The position numbers and the translations under genes were made by a program. The notes beneath the pieces are model-generated. The model worked only from the letters and a program-made list of their open reading frames with translations. It ran no database searches and was not told the origin of the DNA. From the NCBI RefSeq assembly GCF_000718165.1, contig NZ_JOEY01000022.1, positions 62,001-126,000 on the forward strand: 64,000 nt of DNA, in the 5' to 3' direction. Of this stretch, positions 34,948-44,940 are shown in pieces. Origin of the DNA: Streptomyces fulvoviolaceus (GTDB lineage: Bacteria; Actinomycetota; Actinomycetes; Streptomycetales; Streptomycetaceae). Position 1 is the stretch's first letter. Each line of letters opens with the position of its first letter.

Positions 34948-34975
34948 CGGCCTCGTGCAGGGAGGGTACTCGCGA

Positions 34976-37900
34976 ATGCGGTGGTACAGAACTCGACTCA
35001 GACGGCGGGGTACGGCGGTCGTGATCACGACCGCCTTTGTCATGACGGTGGGCTCGCAGGGGGCGGCGGTCGCGCTACCGGAGGCGGCCGCCGCGGCCGA
35101 CCGGTCCTTCGCCTCCTCCTTCGAGGCGGGTGACCCTACCCCCGACTGGCTCAACACCGTCGACACCGCGCCGGACGGCTCCCCGCGGGCCTCGGGCGTC
35201 GACGGCGGCTACAGCACCGGCATCCCCGGCAACGTCACCGACCACGTCACGGACGTGCGGGCGAGCGGCGAGAACACCGGCGGCGGCGAGGTGAAGGAGA
35301 ACCTCGTCGACGGCGAGCCCGGCACCAAGTGGCTGACCTTCGAGCCCATCGGCTGGGCCGAGTTCGACCTCGACAAGCCGGTCAAGGTCGTCACCTACGC
35401 CCTCACCTCGGCCAACGACTTCGCCGAACGCGACCCGAAGGACTGGACGCTCCAGGGCTCGACGGACGGCAAGGACTGGAAGACCCTCGACACGCGCTCC
35501 GGGGAGTCCTTCGCCGAACGGTTCCAGACAAAGTCGTACGACCTCACCGATCCGGCCGAATACCAGCACTTCCGCCTCGACATCACGGCGAACAACGGCG
35601 CCCCCGGCATCCTCCAGCTCGCCGACGTCCAGTTCTCCACGGGCGGCGGCAACGGCCCCGTCCCGCAGGACATGCTCTCCCTGGTCGACCGCGGCCCGAG
35701 CGGCTCGCCCACCGCGAAGGCGGGCGCGGGCTTCACCGGCAAACGGGCGCTGCGGTACGCCGGCCGGCACACGGCGGACGGGCGGGCGTACTCGTACAAC
35801 AAGGTCTTCGACGTGAACCTGCGGGTTCGCCCGGACACGCGGCTGTCGTACCGGATCTACCCGTCGATGGCGGACGGCGACCGGGACTACGACGCTACGA
35901 ACGTGGCGGTGGACCTGGCCTTCACCGACGGCACGTATCTGAGCGAGCTCAACGCGACGGACCAGCACGGGTTCGGACTCAGTCCTCAGGGGCAGGGCGC
36001 CGCCAAGGTGCTCTACGTCAACCAGTGGAACAACGTGGCCTCGGGGATCGGGTCGGTCGCGGCCGGGAAGACCGTCGACCGGATCCTGGTCGCGTACGAC
36101 TCCCCCAAGGGCCCGGCCAAGTTCCGCGGCTGGCTGGACGACCTGGCGATCGAGCCCGTCCGGCCCGAGCGGCCCAAGGCCCATCTGTCCGACTACGCGC
36201 TCACCACCCGCGGCACCAACTCCAGCGGCGGCTTCTCGCGCGGCAACAACTTCCCGGCCACGGCGGTCCCGCACGGCTTCAACTTCTGGACCCCGGTGAC
36301 GAACGCGTCCTCGCTGAGCTGGCTGTACGACTACGCCCGCGCCAACAACGACGACAACCTGCCGACGATCCAGGCGTTCAGCGCGAGCCATGAGCCGAGC
36401 CCCTGGATGGGCGACCGGCAGACCTTCCAGGTGATGCCGTCCGCCGCCTCCGGCACCCCGGAGACGGGCCGTGAGGCACGGGAGCTGGCCTTCCGGCACG
36501 AGAACGAGACCGCGCGGCCGTACTACTACGGGGTGGAGTTCGAGAACGGGCTGAAGGCGGAGATGGCCCCGACCGACCACGCGGCGGCGCTCCGCTTCAC
36601 CTACCCCGGCGACGACACGAGCGTCCTCTTCGACAACGTGACGGACCAGGCCGGGCTGACGCTCGACAAGGACGCGGGTGTCGTCACCGGGTACTCGGAC
36701 GTGAAGTCGGGGCTGTCGACGGGGGCCACCCGGCTCTTCGTGTACGGCGTGTTCGACAAGCCGGTGACCGACGGGGACTCCGGCGGGGTCAAGGGCTATC
36801 TGCGCTTCGACGCCGGTGACGACCGGACGGTCACGCTACGGCTGGCGACCTCGCTCATCAGCCTCGACCAGGCCAAGGACAACCTGCGCCAGGAGATCCC
36901 GGACGGCACCTCCTTCGAGAAGGTCACGTCACGTGCCCAGCGGCAGTGGGACCGGATCCTCGGCAAGGTCGAGGTCGAGGGCGCGACACCGGACCAGCTG
37001 ACCACGCTGTACTCCAGCCTCTACCGGCTGTACCTGTACCCCAACTCCGGCTTCGAGAAGGTCGGTTCGAAGTACCAGTACGCCTCCCCGTTCTCGCCGA
37101 TGCCCGGGCCCGACACCCCGACGCACACCGGCGCGAAGATCGTGGACGGCAAGGTGTACGTCAACAACGGCTTCTGGGACACCTATCGGACGACCTGGCC
37201 GGCGTACTCACTCCTGACGCCCACTCAGGCGGGCGAGATGGTCGACGGGTTCGTCCAGCAGTACAAGGACGGCGGCTGGACCTCACGCTGGTCCTCCCCC
37301 GGGTACGCGGACCTGATGACCGGCACCTCCTCGGACGTCGCCTTCGCGGACGCGTACGTCAAGGGTGTCGACTTCGACGCCAAGCCGGCGTACGAGGCGG
37401 CCCTGAAGAACGCCACCGTCGTGCCGCCCTCCTCGGGCGTGGGCCGCAAGGGGATGGCGACCTCGCCCTTCCTCGGCTACACGAGCACCGACACGCACGA
37501 GGGCCTGTCGTGGGCGCTGGAGGGCTGTCTCAACGACTACGGCATCGCGCGGATGGGCCAGGCGCTGTACCGGAAGACGGGCGAGAAGCGGTACGCGGAG
37601 GAGTCGGAGTACTTCCTCAACCGGGCCCGGGACTACGTGAACCTGTTCGACACGAAGGCCGGCTTCTTCCAAGGCCGCGATGTCGACGGGGACTGGCGCG
37701 TCGAGTCCTCCGCCTACGACCCGCGCGTATGGGGCTACGACTACACCGAGACCAACGGCTGGGGCTACGCCTTCACCGCCCCGCAGGACAGCCGGGGCCT
37801 CGCCAACCTCTACGGCGGCCGCAGCGGGCTCGCCGAGAAGCTCGACGAGTACTTCGCCACCCCCGAGACGGCCTCGCCGGACTTCGTCGGTTCCTACGGC

Positions 37901-38785
37901 GGGGTCATCCACGAGATGACGGAGGCGCGGGACGTCCGGATGGGCATGTACGGCCACTCCAACCAGGTCGCCCACCACGTCAACTACATGTACGACGCGG
38001 CCGGTCAGCCGTGGAAGACACAGCGGAACGTCCGTGAGGTGCTGTCGCGGCTGTACACCGGCAGCGAGATCGGCCAGGGGTACCACGGTGACGAGGACAA
38101 CGGCGAGCAGTCGGCCTGGTACCTGTTCTCCGCGCTGGGCTTCTACCCGCTGGTGATGGGAAGCGGCGAATACGCCGTCGGATCACCGTTGTTCACGAAG
38201 GCCACGGTCCATCTGGAGAACGGCCGGGACCTGGTGGTCAGGGCGCCGAGGAACAGCGCGCGGAACGTGTACGTGCAGGGGCTGCGGGTCAACGGGCGTA
38301 CGTGGACGTCGACTTCGCTCCCCCACTCGTTACTCGCGAAGGGTGGGACGCTGGACTTCGACATGGGGTCGCGGCCGTCGTCGTGGGGCACGGGCAAGGA
38401 CGCGGCTCCCGTCTCCATCACCCAGGACGACAAGGTGCCGACGCCTCGGGCGGACGTGCTGAAGGGCGAGGGGGCCCTGTTCGACAACACGTCGGTGACG
38501 GACGCGACGGTGACGTCGGTGGACCTTCCGGTGACCGGGCCGGTCAAGGGGCTCCAGTACACGGTGACTTCATCCTCGGACCACACGAAGGCACCGACCG
38601 GCTGGACCCTCCAGGGTTCGGACGACGGGACCGAGTGGAAGACGCTCGACCAGCGATCGGGCGAGTCCTTCGCGTGGGACAGCCAGACACGGGCGTTCAC
38701 GGTGGGGTCTCCGGGTACGTACGGGAAGTACCGCCTGGTCCTCGACGGCGAGTCCGTCGTGTCGGAAGTCGAACTGCTCGCCTGA
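34976..38785 (+). CDS. Secreted GH92 alpha-mannosidase with two F5/8-type C domains
   Basis: 1269-residue exo-alpha-mannosidase, Ca-dependent, releasing mannose from mannans or high-mannose N-glycans. Signal peptide about 1-43. First discoidin/F5-8C carbohydrate-binding module about 80-225 (KWLTFEPIGWAEFDL, DWTLQGSTDGKDWKTLDTRS). GH92 N-domain and catalytic helical barrel about 390-1150: acid Glu925 in YTETNGWGY and the Asp pair in HGDEDNGEQSAWY (Asp1039/Asp1041). A second F5-8C-like module ends the protein (GWTLQGSDDGTEWKTLDQRS, repeating the first). ATG at 34976 has GGGAGGG 9 bases upstream; an in-frame ATG at 34931 lies inside the operator region. GH67 follows 20 bases later. Confidence 0.9.
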   Translation: MRWYRTRLRRRGTAVVITTAFVMTVGSQGAAVALPEAAAAADRSFASSFEAGDPTPDWLNTVDTAPDGSPRASGVDGGYSTGIPGNVTDHVTDVRASGENTGGGEVKENLVDGEPGTKWLTFEPIGWAEFDLDKPVKVVTYALTSANDFAERDPKDWTLQGSTDGKDWKTLDTRSGESFAERFQTKSYDLTDPAEYQHFRLDITANNGAPGILQLADVQFSTGGGNGPVPQDMLSLVDRGPSGSPTAKAGAGFTGKRALRYAGRHTADGRAYSYNKVFDVNLRVRPDTRLSYRIYPSMADGDRDYDATNVAVDLAFTDGTYLSELNATDQHGFGLSPQGQGAAKVLYVNQWNNVASGIGSVAAGKTVDRILVAYDSPKGPAKFRGWLDDLAIEPVRPERPKAHLSDYALTTRGTNSSGGFSRGNNFPATAVPHGFNFWTPVTNASSLSWLYDYARANNDDNLPTIQAFSASHEPSPWMGDRQTFQVMPSAASGTPETGREARELAFRHENETARPYYYGVEFENGLKAEMAPTDHAAALRFTYPGDDTSVLFDNVTDQAGLTLDKDAGVVTGYSDVKSGLSTGATRLFVYGVFDKPVTDGDSGGVKGYLRFDAGDDRTVTLRLATSLISLDQAKDNLRQEIPDGTSFEKVTSRAQRQWDRILGKVEVEGATPDQLTTLYSSLYRLYLYPNSGFEKVGSKYQYASPFSPMPGPDTPTHTGAKIVDGKVYVNNGFWDTYRTTWPAYSLLTPTQAGEMVDGFVQQYKDGGWTSRWSSPGYADLMTGTSSDVAFADAYVKGVDFDAKPAYEAALKNATVVPPSSGVGRKGMATSPFLGYTSTDTHEGLSWALEGCLNDYGIARMGQALYRKTGEKRYAEESEYFLNRARDYVNLFDTKAGFFQGRDVDGDWRVESSAYDPRVWGYDYTETNGWGYAFTAPQDSRGLANLYGGRSGLAEKLDEYFATPETASPDFVGSYGGVIHEMTEARDVRMGMYGHSNQVAHHVNYMYDAAGQPWKTQRNVREVLSRLYTGSEIGQGYHGDEDNGEQSAWYLFSALGFYPLVMGSGEYAVGSPLFTKATVHLENGRDLVVRAPRNSARNVYVQGLRVNGRTWTSTSLPHSLLAKGGTLDFDMGSRPSSWGTGKDAAPVSITQDDKVPTPRADVLKGEGALFDNTSVTDATVTSVDLPVTGPVKGLQYTVTSSSDHTKAPTGWTLQGSDDGTEWKTLDQRSGESFAWDSQTRAFTVGSPGTYGKYRLVLDGESVVSEVELLA

Positions 38786-38805
38786 GCAGGTGCATTGGGG
38801 GTCTC

Positions 38806-40758
38806 ATGCAGGGTGTCGATCCGGCCTGGCTGCCGGACGAGGCGTACCGGCCGATCGGCACCCGGCGGACGCTGATCCGTGGATCGGGGCCGCTGGTGGA
38901 GACGGTGCACGGGGAAGTGACCCAGGCCTGCGTACGGTTCGGAGGAAGCGTCTCATTCGACGGGCCCGCCGGGCCGTACGACCTGGTGCTGGAGCTGACC
39001 GGCGACGGCTCCTCCGAGGCGTTCACCTTCGAGCGCGGTGACGGCTGTACGACCGTCACCGCGTCCGATGGGCCCGGGCTGCTGTACGGCCTGTTCCACG
39101 TCGTACGGCTCGGGAAGGCGGCGTTCCGGGGCTCGTACGAACGTGAGGAGCACCGACCGGAGCTGGCCCTGCGCATGCTCGACCACTGGGACAACGTGGC
39201 CGTGCACCCGGTGATGGGCCAGGTCGAGCGGGGCTATGCCGGCGGGTCCCTGTTCTGGCAGGACGGGCGGACCCGGGGGGACCTGGAGCGCGTGCGGGCG
39301 TACGGCCGGCTGCTCGCGGCCTGCGGGATCAATGCCGTGGCGGTGAACAACGTCAACGTGCACGGGACCGAGGCCCGTCTGCTCACGGACCGGATCGGTG
39401 AAGTGGCGGACATCGCGGGGGCGTTGAGGCCTTACGGGATCCGGGCCCATCTGTCGGTCACCTTCGCCGCCCCGGTGGTGCTCGGCGGCCTGGAGACGGC
39501 CGACCCGCTCGACGCGGGCGTACGGGAGTGGTGGGCCGAGGCGACCGCCCGGGTGTACGAGGCGATCCCCGACTTCGGCGGGTACGTGGTGAAGGCCGAC
39601 TCCGAGGGGCAGCCGGGGCCGTTCGCGTACGGCCGCAGCCATGCCGACGGGGCGAACGCCCTGGCCGCCGCCCTCGCTCCGCACGGCGGCATCGTGCACT
39701 GGCGGGCCTTCATCTACAACCACCGCCAGGACTGGCGGGACCGGAGGACGGACCGGGCGCGGGCCGCGTACGACCATTTCGTGCCGCTGGACGGGGAGTT
39801 CGCCAGCAACGCCGTTCTCCAGGTGAAGCACGGGCCGATGGACTTCCAGGTCCGGGAGCCGGTCTCACCTCTGATCGGGGCGATGCCCCGGACCCGGCTG
39901 ACGGTGGAGCTGCAGGCGACGCAGGAGTACACCGGGCAGCAGCGGCACGTCTGTTGGCTGGGGCCGATGTGGAGCGGGGCACTGCGGTTCCGGCCCGAAG
40001 AGGGCTCACCTGTGGGCGAGTTGGCGCGCGGCGGCCTGGTGGCCGTCTCCAACGTCGGCGACGATCCGTTCTGGACCGGGCATCCGCTGGCCCAGGCGAA
40101 CCTGTACACCTTCGGGCGGCTGGCCTGGCAGCCGGACGCGGATCCGGACGCCGTTCTCGACGAGTGGATCCGGCTCACCTTCCCGGACGCCCCACAGCGG
40201 CTCATCACCGGGCTGCACGCCGTACTCCACGGCTCCTGGGCGACGTACGAGAAGTACACCGCTCCCCTCGGCGTGGGCTTCATGGTGCAGCCGGGGCACC
40301 ACTACGGGCCGAGCGTGGACGGGTACGAGTACAGCCCGTGGGGCACCTACCACTTCGCCGACCGGGACGGCATCGGCGTCGACCGGAGCGTGGCGAGCGG
40401 GACCGGGTACGCGGGGCAGTACGCCAAGCCGTGGGCCGAGGTGTACGAGTCGTCTGAAACCTGCCCGGACGAACTGCTGCTGTTCTTCCACCATGTGCCG
40501 TACGGGCACGTCCTGAAGAGCGGGAAGACGGTGATCCAGCACATCTACGACACGCACTTCGAGGGCGTGGCGGAGGTGGAGGAGGCCCGGGAGGTGTGGG
40601 CCTCGCTCACGGACCTCGTCGATCCCGCGCGCCACGCACGGGTCGCGGAGCGGTACGAGGAGCAGCTCCGCAGCGCCCGCGAGTGGCGCGACCAGATCAA
40701 CAGCTACTTCCTGCGGAAGTCTGGTGTGCCCGACGCACATGGGCGGCGCATCTACTGA
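38806..40758 (+). CDS. Alpha-glucuronidase, GH67
   Basis: 650-residue inverting enzyme releasing (4-O-methyl)-glucuronic acid from the non-reducing end of aldouronic acids made from glucuronoxylan. Catalytic residues align exactly in spacing with the Geobacillus enzyme (Glu285, Asp364, Glu392): here Glu267 (KADSEGQPGP), Asp346 (PMDFQVREP) and Glu374 (ELQATQEYTG). No signal peptide: cytoplasmic. ATG at 38806 follows GGGGG at 5 bases. It lies 20 bases after the GH92 gene and is probably co-transcribed with it, an unexpected pairing of mannan and xylan functions. Its stop overlaps the convergent GH42 stop by 7 bases. Confidence 0.92.
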   Translation: MQGVDPAWLPDEAYRPIGTRRTLIRGSGPLVETVHGEVTQACVRFGGSVSFDGPAGPYDLVLELTGDGSSEAFTFERGDGCTTVTASDGPGLLYGLFHVVRLGKAAFRGSYEREEHRPELALRMLDHWDNVAVHPVMGQVERGYAGGSLFWQDGRTRGDLERVRAYGRLLAACGINAVAVNNVNVHGTEARLLTDRIGEVADIAGALRPYGIRAHLSVTFAAPVVLGGLETADPLDAGVREWWAEATARVYEAIPDFGGYVVKADSEGQPGPFAYGRSHADGANALAAALAPHGGIVHWRAFIYNHRQDWRDRRTDRARAAYDHFVPLDGEFASNAVLQVKHGPMDFQVREPVSPLIGAMPRTRLTVELQATQEYTGQQRHVCWLGPMWSGALRFRPEEGSPVGELARGGLVAVSNVGDDPFWTGHPLAQANLYTFGRLAWQPDADPDAVLDEWIRLTFPDAPQRLITGLHAVLHGSWATYEKYTAPLGVGFMVQPGHHYGPSVDGYEYSPWGTYHFADRDGIGVDRSVASGTGYAGQYAKPWAEVYESSETCPDELLLFFHHVPYGHVLKSGKTVIQHIYDTHFEGVAEVEEAREVWASLTDLVDPARHARVAERYEEQLRSAREWRDQINSYFLRKSGVPDAHGRRIY

Positions 40759-42758
40759 ATCCGCAGGATCGCTGTGCCCCGCGGGTCGAGGGTCAGGGGC
40801 TCGCCCTCCCCGACCCGCTTGCCGGTCAGGAGGTCGGTGGCGGCGGCATGGGCGGTCAGGTGGGCCGGGTCGGCCGTGTGGTTGAGGAGGAAGAGGAGGC
40901 GGCTTCCGTCGGGGGCCACGCGGGTTGCCGTCTCCACGGCGGGCTGGTGGGCGTACGGGCCGAGGAGGCTGTGGCGGGTCAGGATGCGGCGGATCACCCA
41001 GTCGACGCCGGGCTGGTCGAGGGCGGTGGCCACGTACCAGCCCTCGCCCTGGCCGTATGCGTGCCGCGTCACGGCCGGGGTCCCCGCGTAGAAGTCGGCG
41101 CCGTACGTCCCGACGGGCTCGGCGCCCCGCGGCTGCACGATCTCGAAGAGGAGCCGGGCCTCTGCCTCGAACTCCCCCAGTTCTACCGGCTGTACGACGT
41201 CCTGCGGGCGCGAGTCCCACTCGTCGACGCGGATGCCCATGAGGGGCGCGAGCGGGCCGGGGACGTCGGTCGGGAAGGCGCGGTCGTGCTCGTCGACTCG
41301 CCCGGAGAGGAAGGTGGTGAGAACCGTGCCGCCGCGGGCTGCCACCGCTTCGAGGCGGGCGGCAAGGTCGCCCTTGACCATGTGCAGGACGGGCGCGAGG
41401 ACCACGTCGTACGGGGTGAGGTCGGCGGTGTGCGGGACGACGTCCACGTCGGCGCCGGCCTCGCGGGCGGCCCGGTAGTAGGCGTGGAGCACCTCCTGGT
41501 ACTTGACCAGCCGGGAGGGGCCGTCGGAGATCTCCAGGGCCCACCAGCTGTCCCAGTCGAAGATCAGGGCGGTGCGGGCGGGAGTGCGGGCGCCCAGCGA
41601 GGCGTCGCCCAGCAGCTCCAATTCCCGCCCCAGTTCCGCCACTTCGCGGAAGACGCGGGTGTCGTCGCGGCCGGCGTGGCCGATGACCGCGCCGTGGTAC
41701 TTCTCGCAGGCTCCGCGGGAGGCGCGCATCTGGAAGTAGAGGGCCGCGTCGGCGCCGTGGGCGACAGCCTGGAAGGTCGCGAGGCGCAACTCCCCCGGTC
41801 TGCGCAATGGGTTGACGTCACGGCAGGCCGTGGTGGACGGGGTCTGTTCCATCAGCCAGAAGGGGGCGCCGTCCTTGAGGCCGCGCATCAGGTCGTGGGC
41901 CAGGGCGGGCCAGGTCGGCGGGGCGTCGAGGGGCGGGTAGCTGTCCCAGGAGGCGAAGTCGAGGTGGGGTGCCCAGCGGTGGTAGTCGAGGGGGCGAAAC
42001 ATGCCCATGAAGTTGGTGGTGACGGGCGTGTCCGGGTCATGGGCGCGGATCACCTCCTTCTCGGCGAGGAAGCAGCCGAGCAGTGCGTCGGTGGTGAAGC
42101 GGAAGTAGTCGAGGGTGATGCCCTGGAAGGCGGTGTGGTCGGGGCCGCGCCAGTGCTCGGTGAGGGCGTTCGGGGGCTCGATCTCGGCCCAGTCGGTGAA
42201 GCGGTGCGACCAGAAGGTCGTCCACCAGGCGTCGTTGAGGGCGTCCAGGGTGACGTACTTGTTCCGCAGCCACTCCCGGAACGCGTCGGCGCACACGTCG
42301 CAGTAACAGACCCCGCCGTACTCGTTGTTGATGTGCCAGGCCAGCAACGCCGGGTGGTCCGCGTACCGTTCGGCGAGACATCCGGCCATCGCCGTGGCGT
42401 GGCGGCGGTACGCCGGTGAGCTGGGGCAGAAGTTGTGGCGCTGGCCGTAGCGGTGGCGGCGGCCCTCGAAGTCGGTGCGGTTGACCTCGGGGTGCGCCTT
42501 GGCCAGCCAGGGCGGCAGGGCGGCCGTTCCGGTGGCCAGACAGACCTGTCGGCCCTCGGCCGCCGCCCGGTCGAGGATGCGGTCCAGGACCGTGAAGTCG
42601 TAGGTGTCCTCGGCGGGTTGGGTGAGGGACCAGGAGAAGACACCGACCGTGAGGGTGTCGATGCCGGCCCGCGTGAAGAGGCGGTGGTCCTCGTCCCAGA
42701 CCTCCTCGGGCCACTGCTCGGGGTTGTAGTCGCCGCCGTACCGGATCTTGTGCGTCAT
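40752..42758 (-). CDS. GH42 beta-galactosidase (or arabinopyranosidase)
   Basis: 668-residue glycosidase of family 42. TIM-barrel with acid/base Glu146 (WHINNEYGG) and nucleophile Glu304 (FWLMEQTPS). The Cys cluster CYCDVC after the first Glu and Cys111 form the zinc site of the family; a trimerisation domain (about 390-600) and a small beta domain follow. No signal peptide. ATG at 42758 overlaps the preceding stop (ATGA). Last gene of the xylan-type ABC operon, so it probably removes beta-galactose or alpha-L-arabinopyranose side groups from imported oligosaccharides. Confidence 0.9.
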   Translation of the reverse strand: MTHKIRYGGDYNPEQWPEEVWDEDHRLFTRAGIDTLTVGVFSWSLTQPAEDTYDFTVLDRILDRAAAEGRQVCLATGTAALPPWLAKAHPEVNRTDFEGRRHRYGQRHNFCPSSPAYRRHATAMAGCLAERYADHPALLAWHINNEYGGVCYCDVCADAFREWLRNKYVTLDALNDAWWTTFWSHRFTDWAEIEPPNALTEHWRGPDHTAFQGITLDYFRFTTDALLGCFLAEKEVIRAHDPDTPVTTNFMGMFRPLDYHRWAPHLDFASWDSYPPLDAPPTWPALAHDLMRGLKDGAPFWLMEQTPSTTACRDVNPLRRPGELRLATFQAVAHGADAALYFQMRASRGACEKYHGAVIGHAGRDDTRVFREVAELGRELELLGDASLGARTPARTALIFDWDSWWALEISDGPSRLVKYQEVLHAYYRAAREAGADVDVVPHTADLTPYDVVLAPVLHMVKGDLAARLEAVAARGGTVLTTFLSGRVDEHDRAFPTDVPGPLAPLMGIRVDEWDSRPQDVVQPVELGEFEAEARLLFEIVQPRGAEPVGTYGADFYAGTPAVTRHAYGQGEGWYVATALDQPGVDWVIRRILTRHSLLGPYAHQPAVETATRVAPDGSRLLFLLNHTADPAHLTAHAAATDLLTGKRVGEGEPLTLDPRGTAILRIQ

Positions 42759-43432
42759 TCGGTGAAGTCCTCCTGGGTCTCGGCGATCACCGGGCGGCTG
42801 CTGTGCAGCAGGGACAGGAGCAGCGGGGCGGCCAGCAGCGCGGGCAGGGCCTCGGTCAGCAGGACGGTCCCCGCGGCGGTCAGGACGAGCAGCGAGGCGG
42901 CACCGAGGGTGGCGCGGCCGTGCCGGAACAGGAAGTACCCGGCGAGGCGTGCGGTGTCCCGGCCGCGGAAGGCGAAGAGGGAGGTGAGGACGAGCGCGTG
43001 CGCGCCCCAGAGGAGGGACGCCGGCCCGATGACCGCCAGCAGCACGGCCCACCAGCCGGGCAGGCCGGTCGCGGAGAAGTGGGTCAGGGTGAACGCGATC
43101 ACGGTGAGCCAGGCCAGCAGGGGCGCCCACAGTTTCAGGGCCGGTACGGCGTTCAGCCGCCAGCCCCGCCAGTAGGCGCGGGCCGGGTGGAGGTCGGTGA
43201 GGTCGCGGTCGCGGTGGTGGAGGGCGTACAGGGCGGCGGAGAGGGCCGGGCCGAGGGGCAGTAGGCATACGGCGGCGAGCGGGAGGTTGGACGGGTCGGG
43301 GCCCACCAGCAGGAGCGCGGCCAGGCCCGGGGAAGCGGCGACGAGCAGCAGGGCCTCGACGGTGACGAGGGTGTGGACCAGCGCGGCGGCGCGGGAGAGG
43401 GCGCCCTCCCCGAAGGTGACGGGTGTGCTCAC
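42755..43432 (-). CDS. YesL-like DUF624 membrane protein
   Basis: 225-residue membrane protein with five to six predicted helices (for example ALLLVAASPGLAALLLVG and WWAVLLAVIGPASLLWGAHA). YesL/DUF624 proteins of unknown function occur regularly inside YtcP/LplB-type sugar importer operons, usually next to LipO-type binding proteins, as here. GTG start at 43432 overlaps the GH39 stop and its stop overlaps the GH42 start, so translation is coupled on both sides. A role in transporter function is inference. Confidence 0.75.
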   Translation of the reverse strand: MSTPVTFGEGALSRAAALVHTLVTVEALLLVAASPGLAALLLVGPDPSNLPLAAVCLLPLGPALSAALYALHHRDRDLTDLHPARAYWRGWRLNAVPALKLWAPLLAWLTVIAFTLTHFSATGLPGWWAVLLAVIGPASLLWGAHALVLTSLFAFRGRDTARLAGYFLFRHGRATLGAASLLVLTAAGTVLLTEALPALLAAPLLLSLLHSSRPVIAETQEDFTE

Positions 43433-44940
43433 TGCGGCTCCCTTCCGAGCAGCCGTCGCTCGTCCGACCAGGGCGGGGTCTCGTCCGCGACGGCACTGAC
43501 CTCGACGAGGGTGACCTCGTGGCGGGCAAGGGTCAGGTCCAGGTCCACCCGGCCGTCCTCGACCGGCAGGCGCAGGTGGCGGCGGGCGGGCTCGGCGGCC
43601 TCGTGCAGGACGTCGAGCCAGTGGGGCCCGGGCGAGCGCGGGCTGCCCATCCGCTGCCAGGCGGTGCGGGCATTGCCGTACTCCTCGTCGACCACGGACC
43701 GCCGTACGAACGCCTCCCGCGAGCCCGGTACCGGCACGGACAGCCGCAGCCTGTGCCGCTCGGGTCCGGGGGGCTGCCCGCTCGCGTCGACCGGCGCCCA
43801 CGCGAGGACGGTCACACGGCCGTCGGCGTGCCGTGTGACCAGGTGGTCGTCGCCGCGGGTGAGCAGTTCGGGGCCCATCCGCGCCATGAAGGCGTACAGG
43901 TGGTACGTCGGTTTCTTCACCTGTCGGTGGGCGAGCAGGCCGAAGCCGCCGTGGAAGAGCGCGGTCGGCACGCCGGTCTCCTCGAACATGTCGCTGAAGG
44001 TCCAGTACGAGAAGGAGTCGACGTGGTCGCCGCCGCGGGCGAGGACGGGCGCCAGGTACGCGGCGTGGAAGGCGGTGTCGTGGACCGGGTTGTCGGGGCG
44101 GTAGGAGGAGTTGAACTCCGTGATGTGGAGGGGGAGTTCGGCGAGCCGGGTGCCCTTCAGTCGCTCTCGCGGAGTGGCGAACTGGTCCAGGAGGCCCTGG
44201 GCCGGCGCGAGGGTCTGGTGGACGCCGAACGGCACGTGCTGGGCGGGGCCCGACGTGTAGGCGTGCTTCGACACGAAGTCGACGGGGACGTCGTGGTACT
44301 CGGCGAACTCGGCGAAGCGGTCCAGCCACTCGTCCGCACCGGGTGAGACGGCGGGGCCGCCCACCTGCAACTCCGCGTCCACGTCCTTCACCGCACCCGC
44401 CGTCACCTCGTACAGCCGGTGGTACGCCGCCTCGTCCGCACCCTCCCAGAAGTCGGGCAGGTTGGGCTCGTTCCACACCTCGATGGGCCAGGTGCGCACC
44501 TCGTCGAGGCCGTAGCGGTCGACGAGGTGGGCGAGGGTGGCCCGGACCAGTCCGGCCCACTCCTTCGCGTCCCGGGGCGGAGTGACATTGCCGTGCCACC
44601 AGAACACGGTCTGCCGGCCCGAGGCCAACTCGGCAGGCATGAAGCCGAGTTCGAGGAAGGGGCGGATACCGAGTTCCAGATAGGCGTCGACGACCTGGTC
44701 GACGTAGGTGAAGGAGTGATGGACGCGTCGGGCGCCCTGCCACTCGTACGGCCGGTGCACACCCATTCCGTCGCTGAGCAGCCCGTGCCCGCGGATGTAC
44801 CGGAACCCGATCTCGCGCTGGAGCAGGGCGAGCGAGTCCTGGTAGTCGCGGCGCAGGGCGAGTTCGATCCGGCCGGTGCCGACGCAGTGGCGCCAGGCGT
44901 CGGAGAGCCGGCCGGACGGCTCGGCGGGGACGAGGATCAC
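43429..44940 (-). CDS. GH39 beta-xylosidase
   Basis: 503-residue retaining exo-beta-1,4-xylosidase. Acid/base Glu158 in EVWNEPNLPDFW and nucleophile Glu275 in LHITEFNSSY are the family 39 signatures; the N-terminal RDYQDSLALLQREIGFRYIR and the C-terminal beta-sandwich (from about 360) agree with family length. No signal peptide: acts on imported xylo-oligosaccharides. GTG start overlaps the binding-protein stop (GTGA). The neighbouring GH67 and CE7 genes support xylan rather than alpha-L-iduronide, the other GH39 activity. Confidence 0.9.
   Translation of the reverse strand: MILVPAEPSGRLSDAWRHCVGTGRIELALRRDYQDSLALLQREIGFRYIRGHGLLSDGMGVHRPYEWQGARRVHHSFTYVDQVVDAYLELGIRPFLELGFMPAELASGRQTVFWWHGNVTPPRDAKEWAGLVRATLAHLVDRYGLDEVRTWPIEVWNEPNLPDFWEGADEAAYHRLYEVTAGAVKDVDAELQVGGPAVSPGADEWLDRFAEFAEYHDVPVDFVSKHAYTSGPAQHVPFGVHQTLAPAQGLLDQFATPRERLKGTRLAELPLHITEFNSSYRPDNPVHDTAFHAAYLAPVLARGGDHVDSFSYWTFSDMFEETGVPTALFHGGFGLLAHRQVKKPTYHLYAFMARMGPELLTRGDDHLVTRHADGRVTVLAWAPVDASGQPPGPERHRLRLSVPVPGSREAFVRRSVVDEEYGNARTAWQRMGSPRSPGPHWLDVLHEAAEPARRHLRLPVEDGRVDLDLTLARHEVTLVEVSAVADETPPWSDERRLLGREPQ

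Noticed and set aside
34931..34975. Upstream ATG as start of GH92-1
   Set aside because: It lies five bases before the GACAACGTTGTC palindrome, lacks a ribosome-binding site, and the ATG at 34976 has GGGAGGG and begins directly with the signal peptide.
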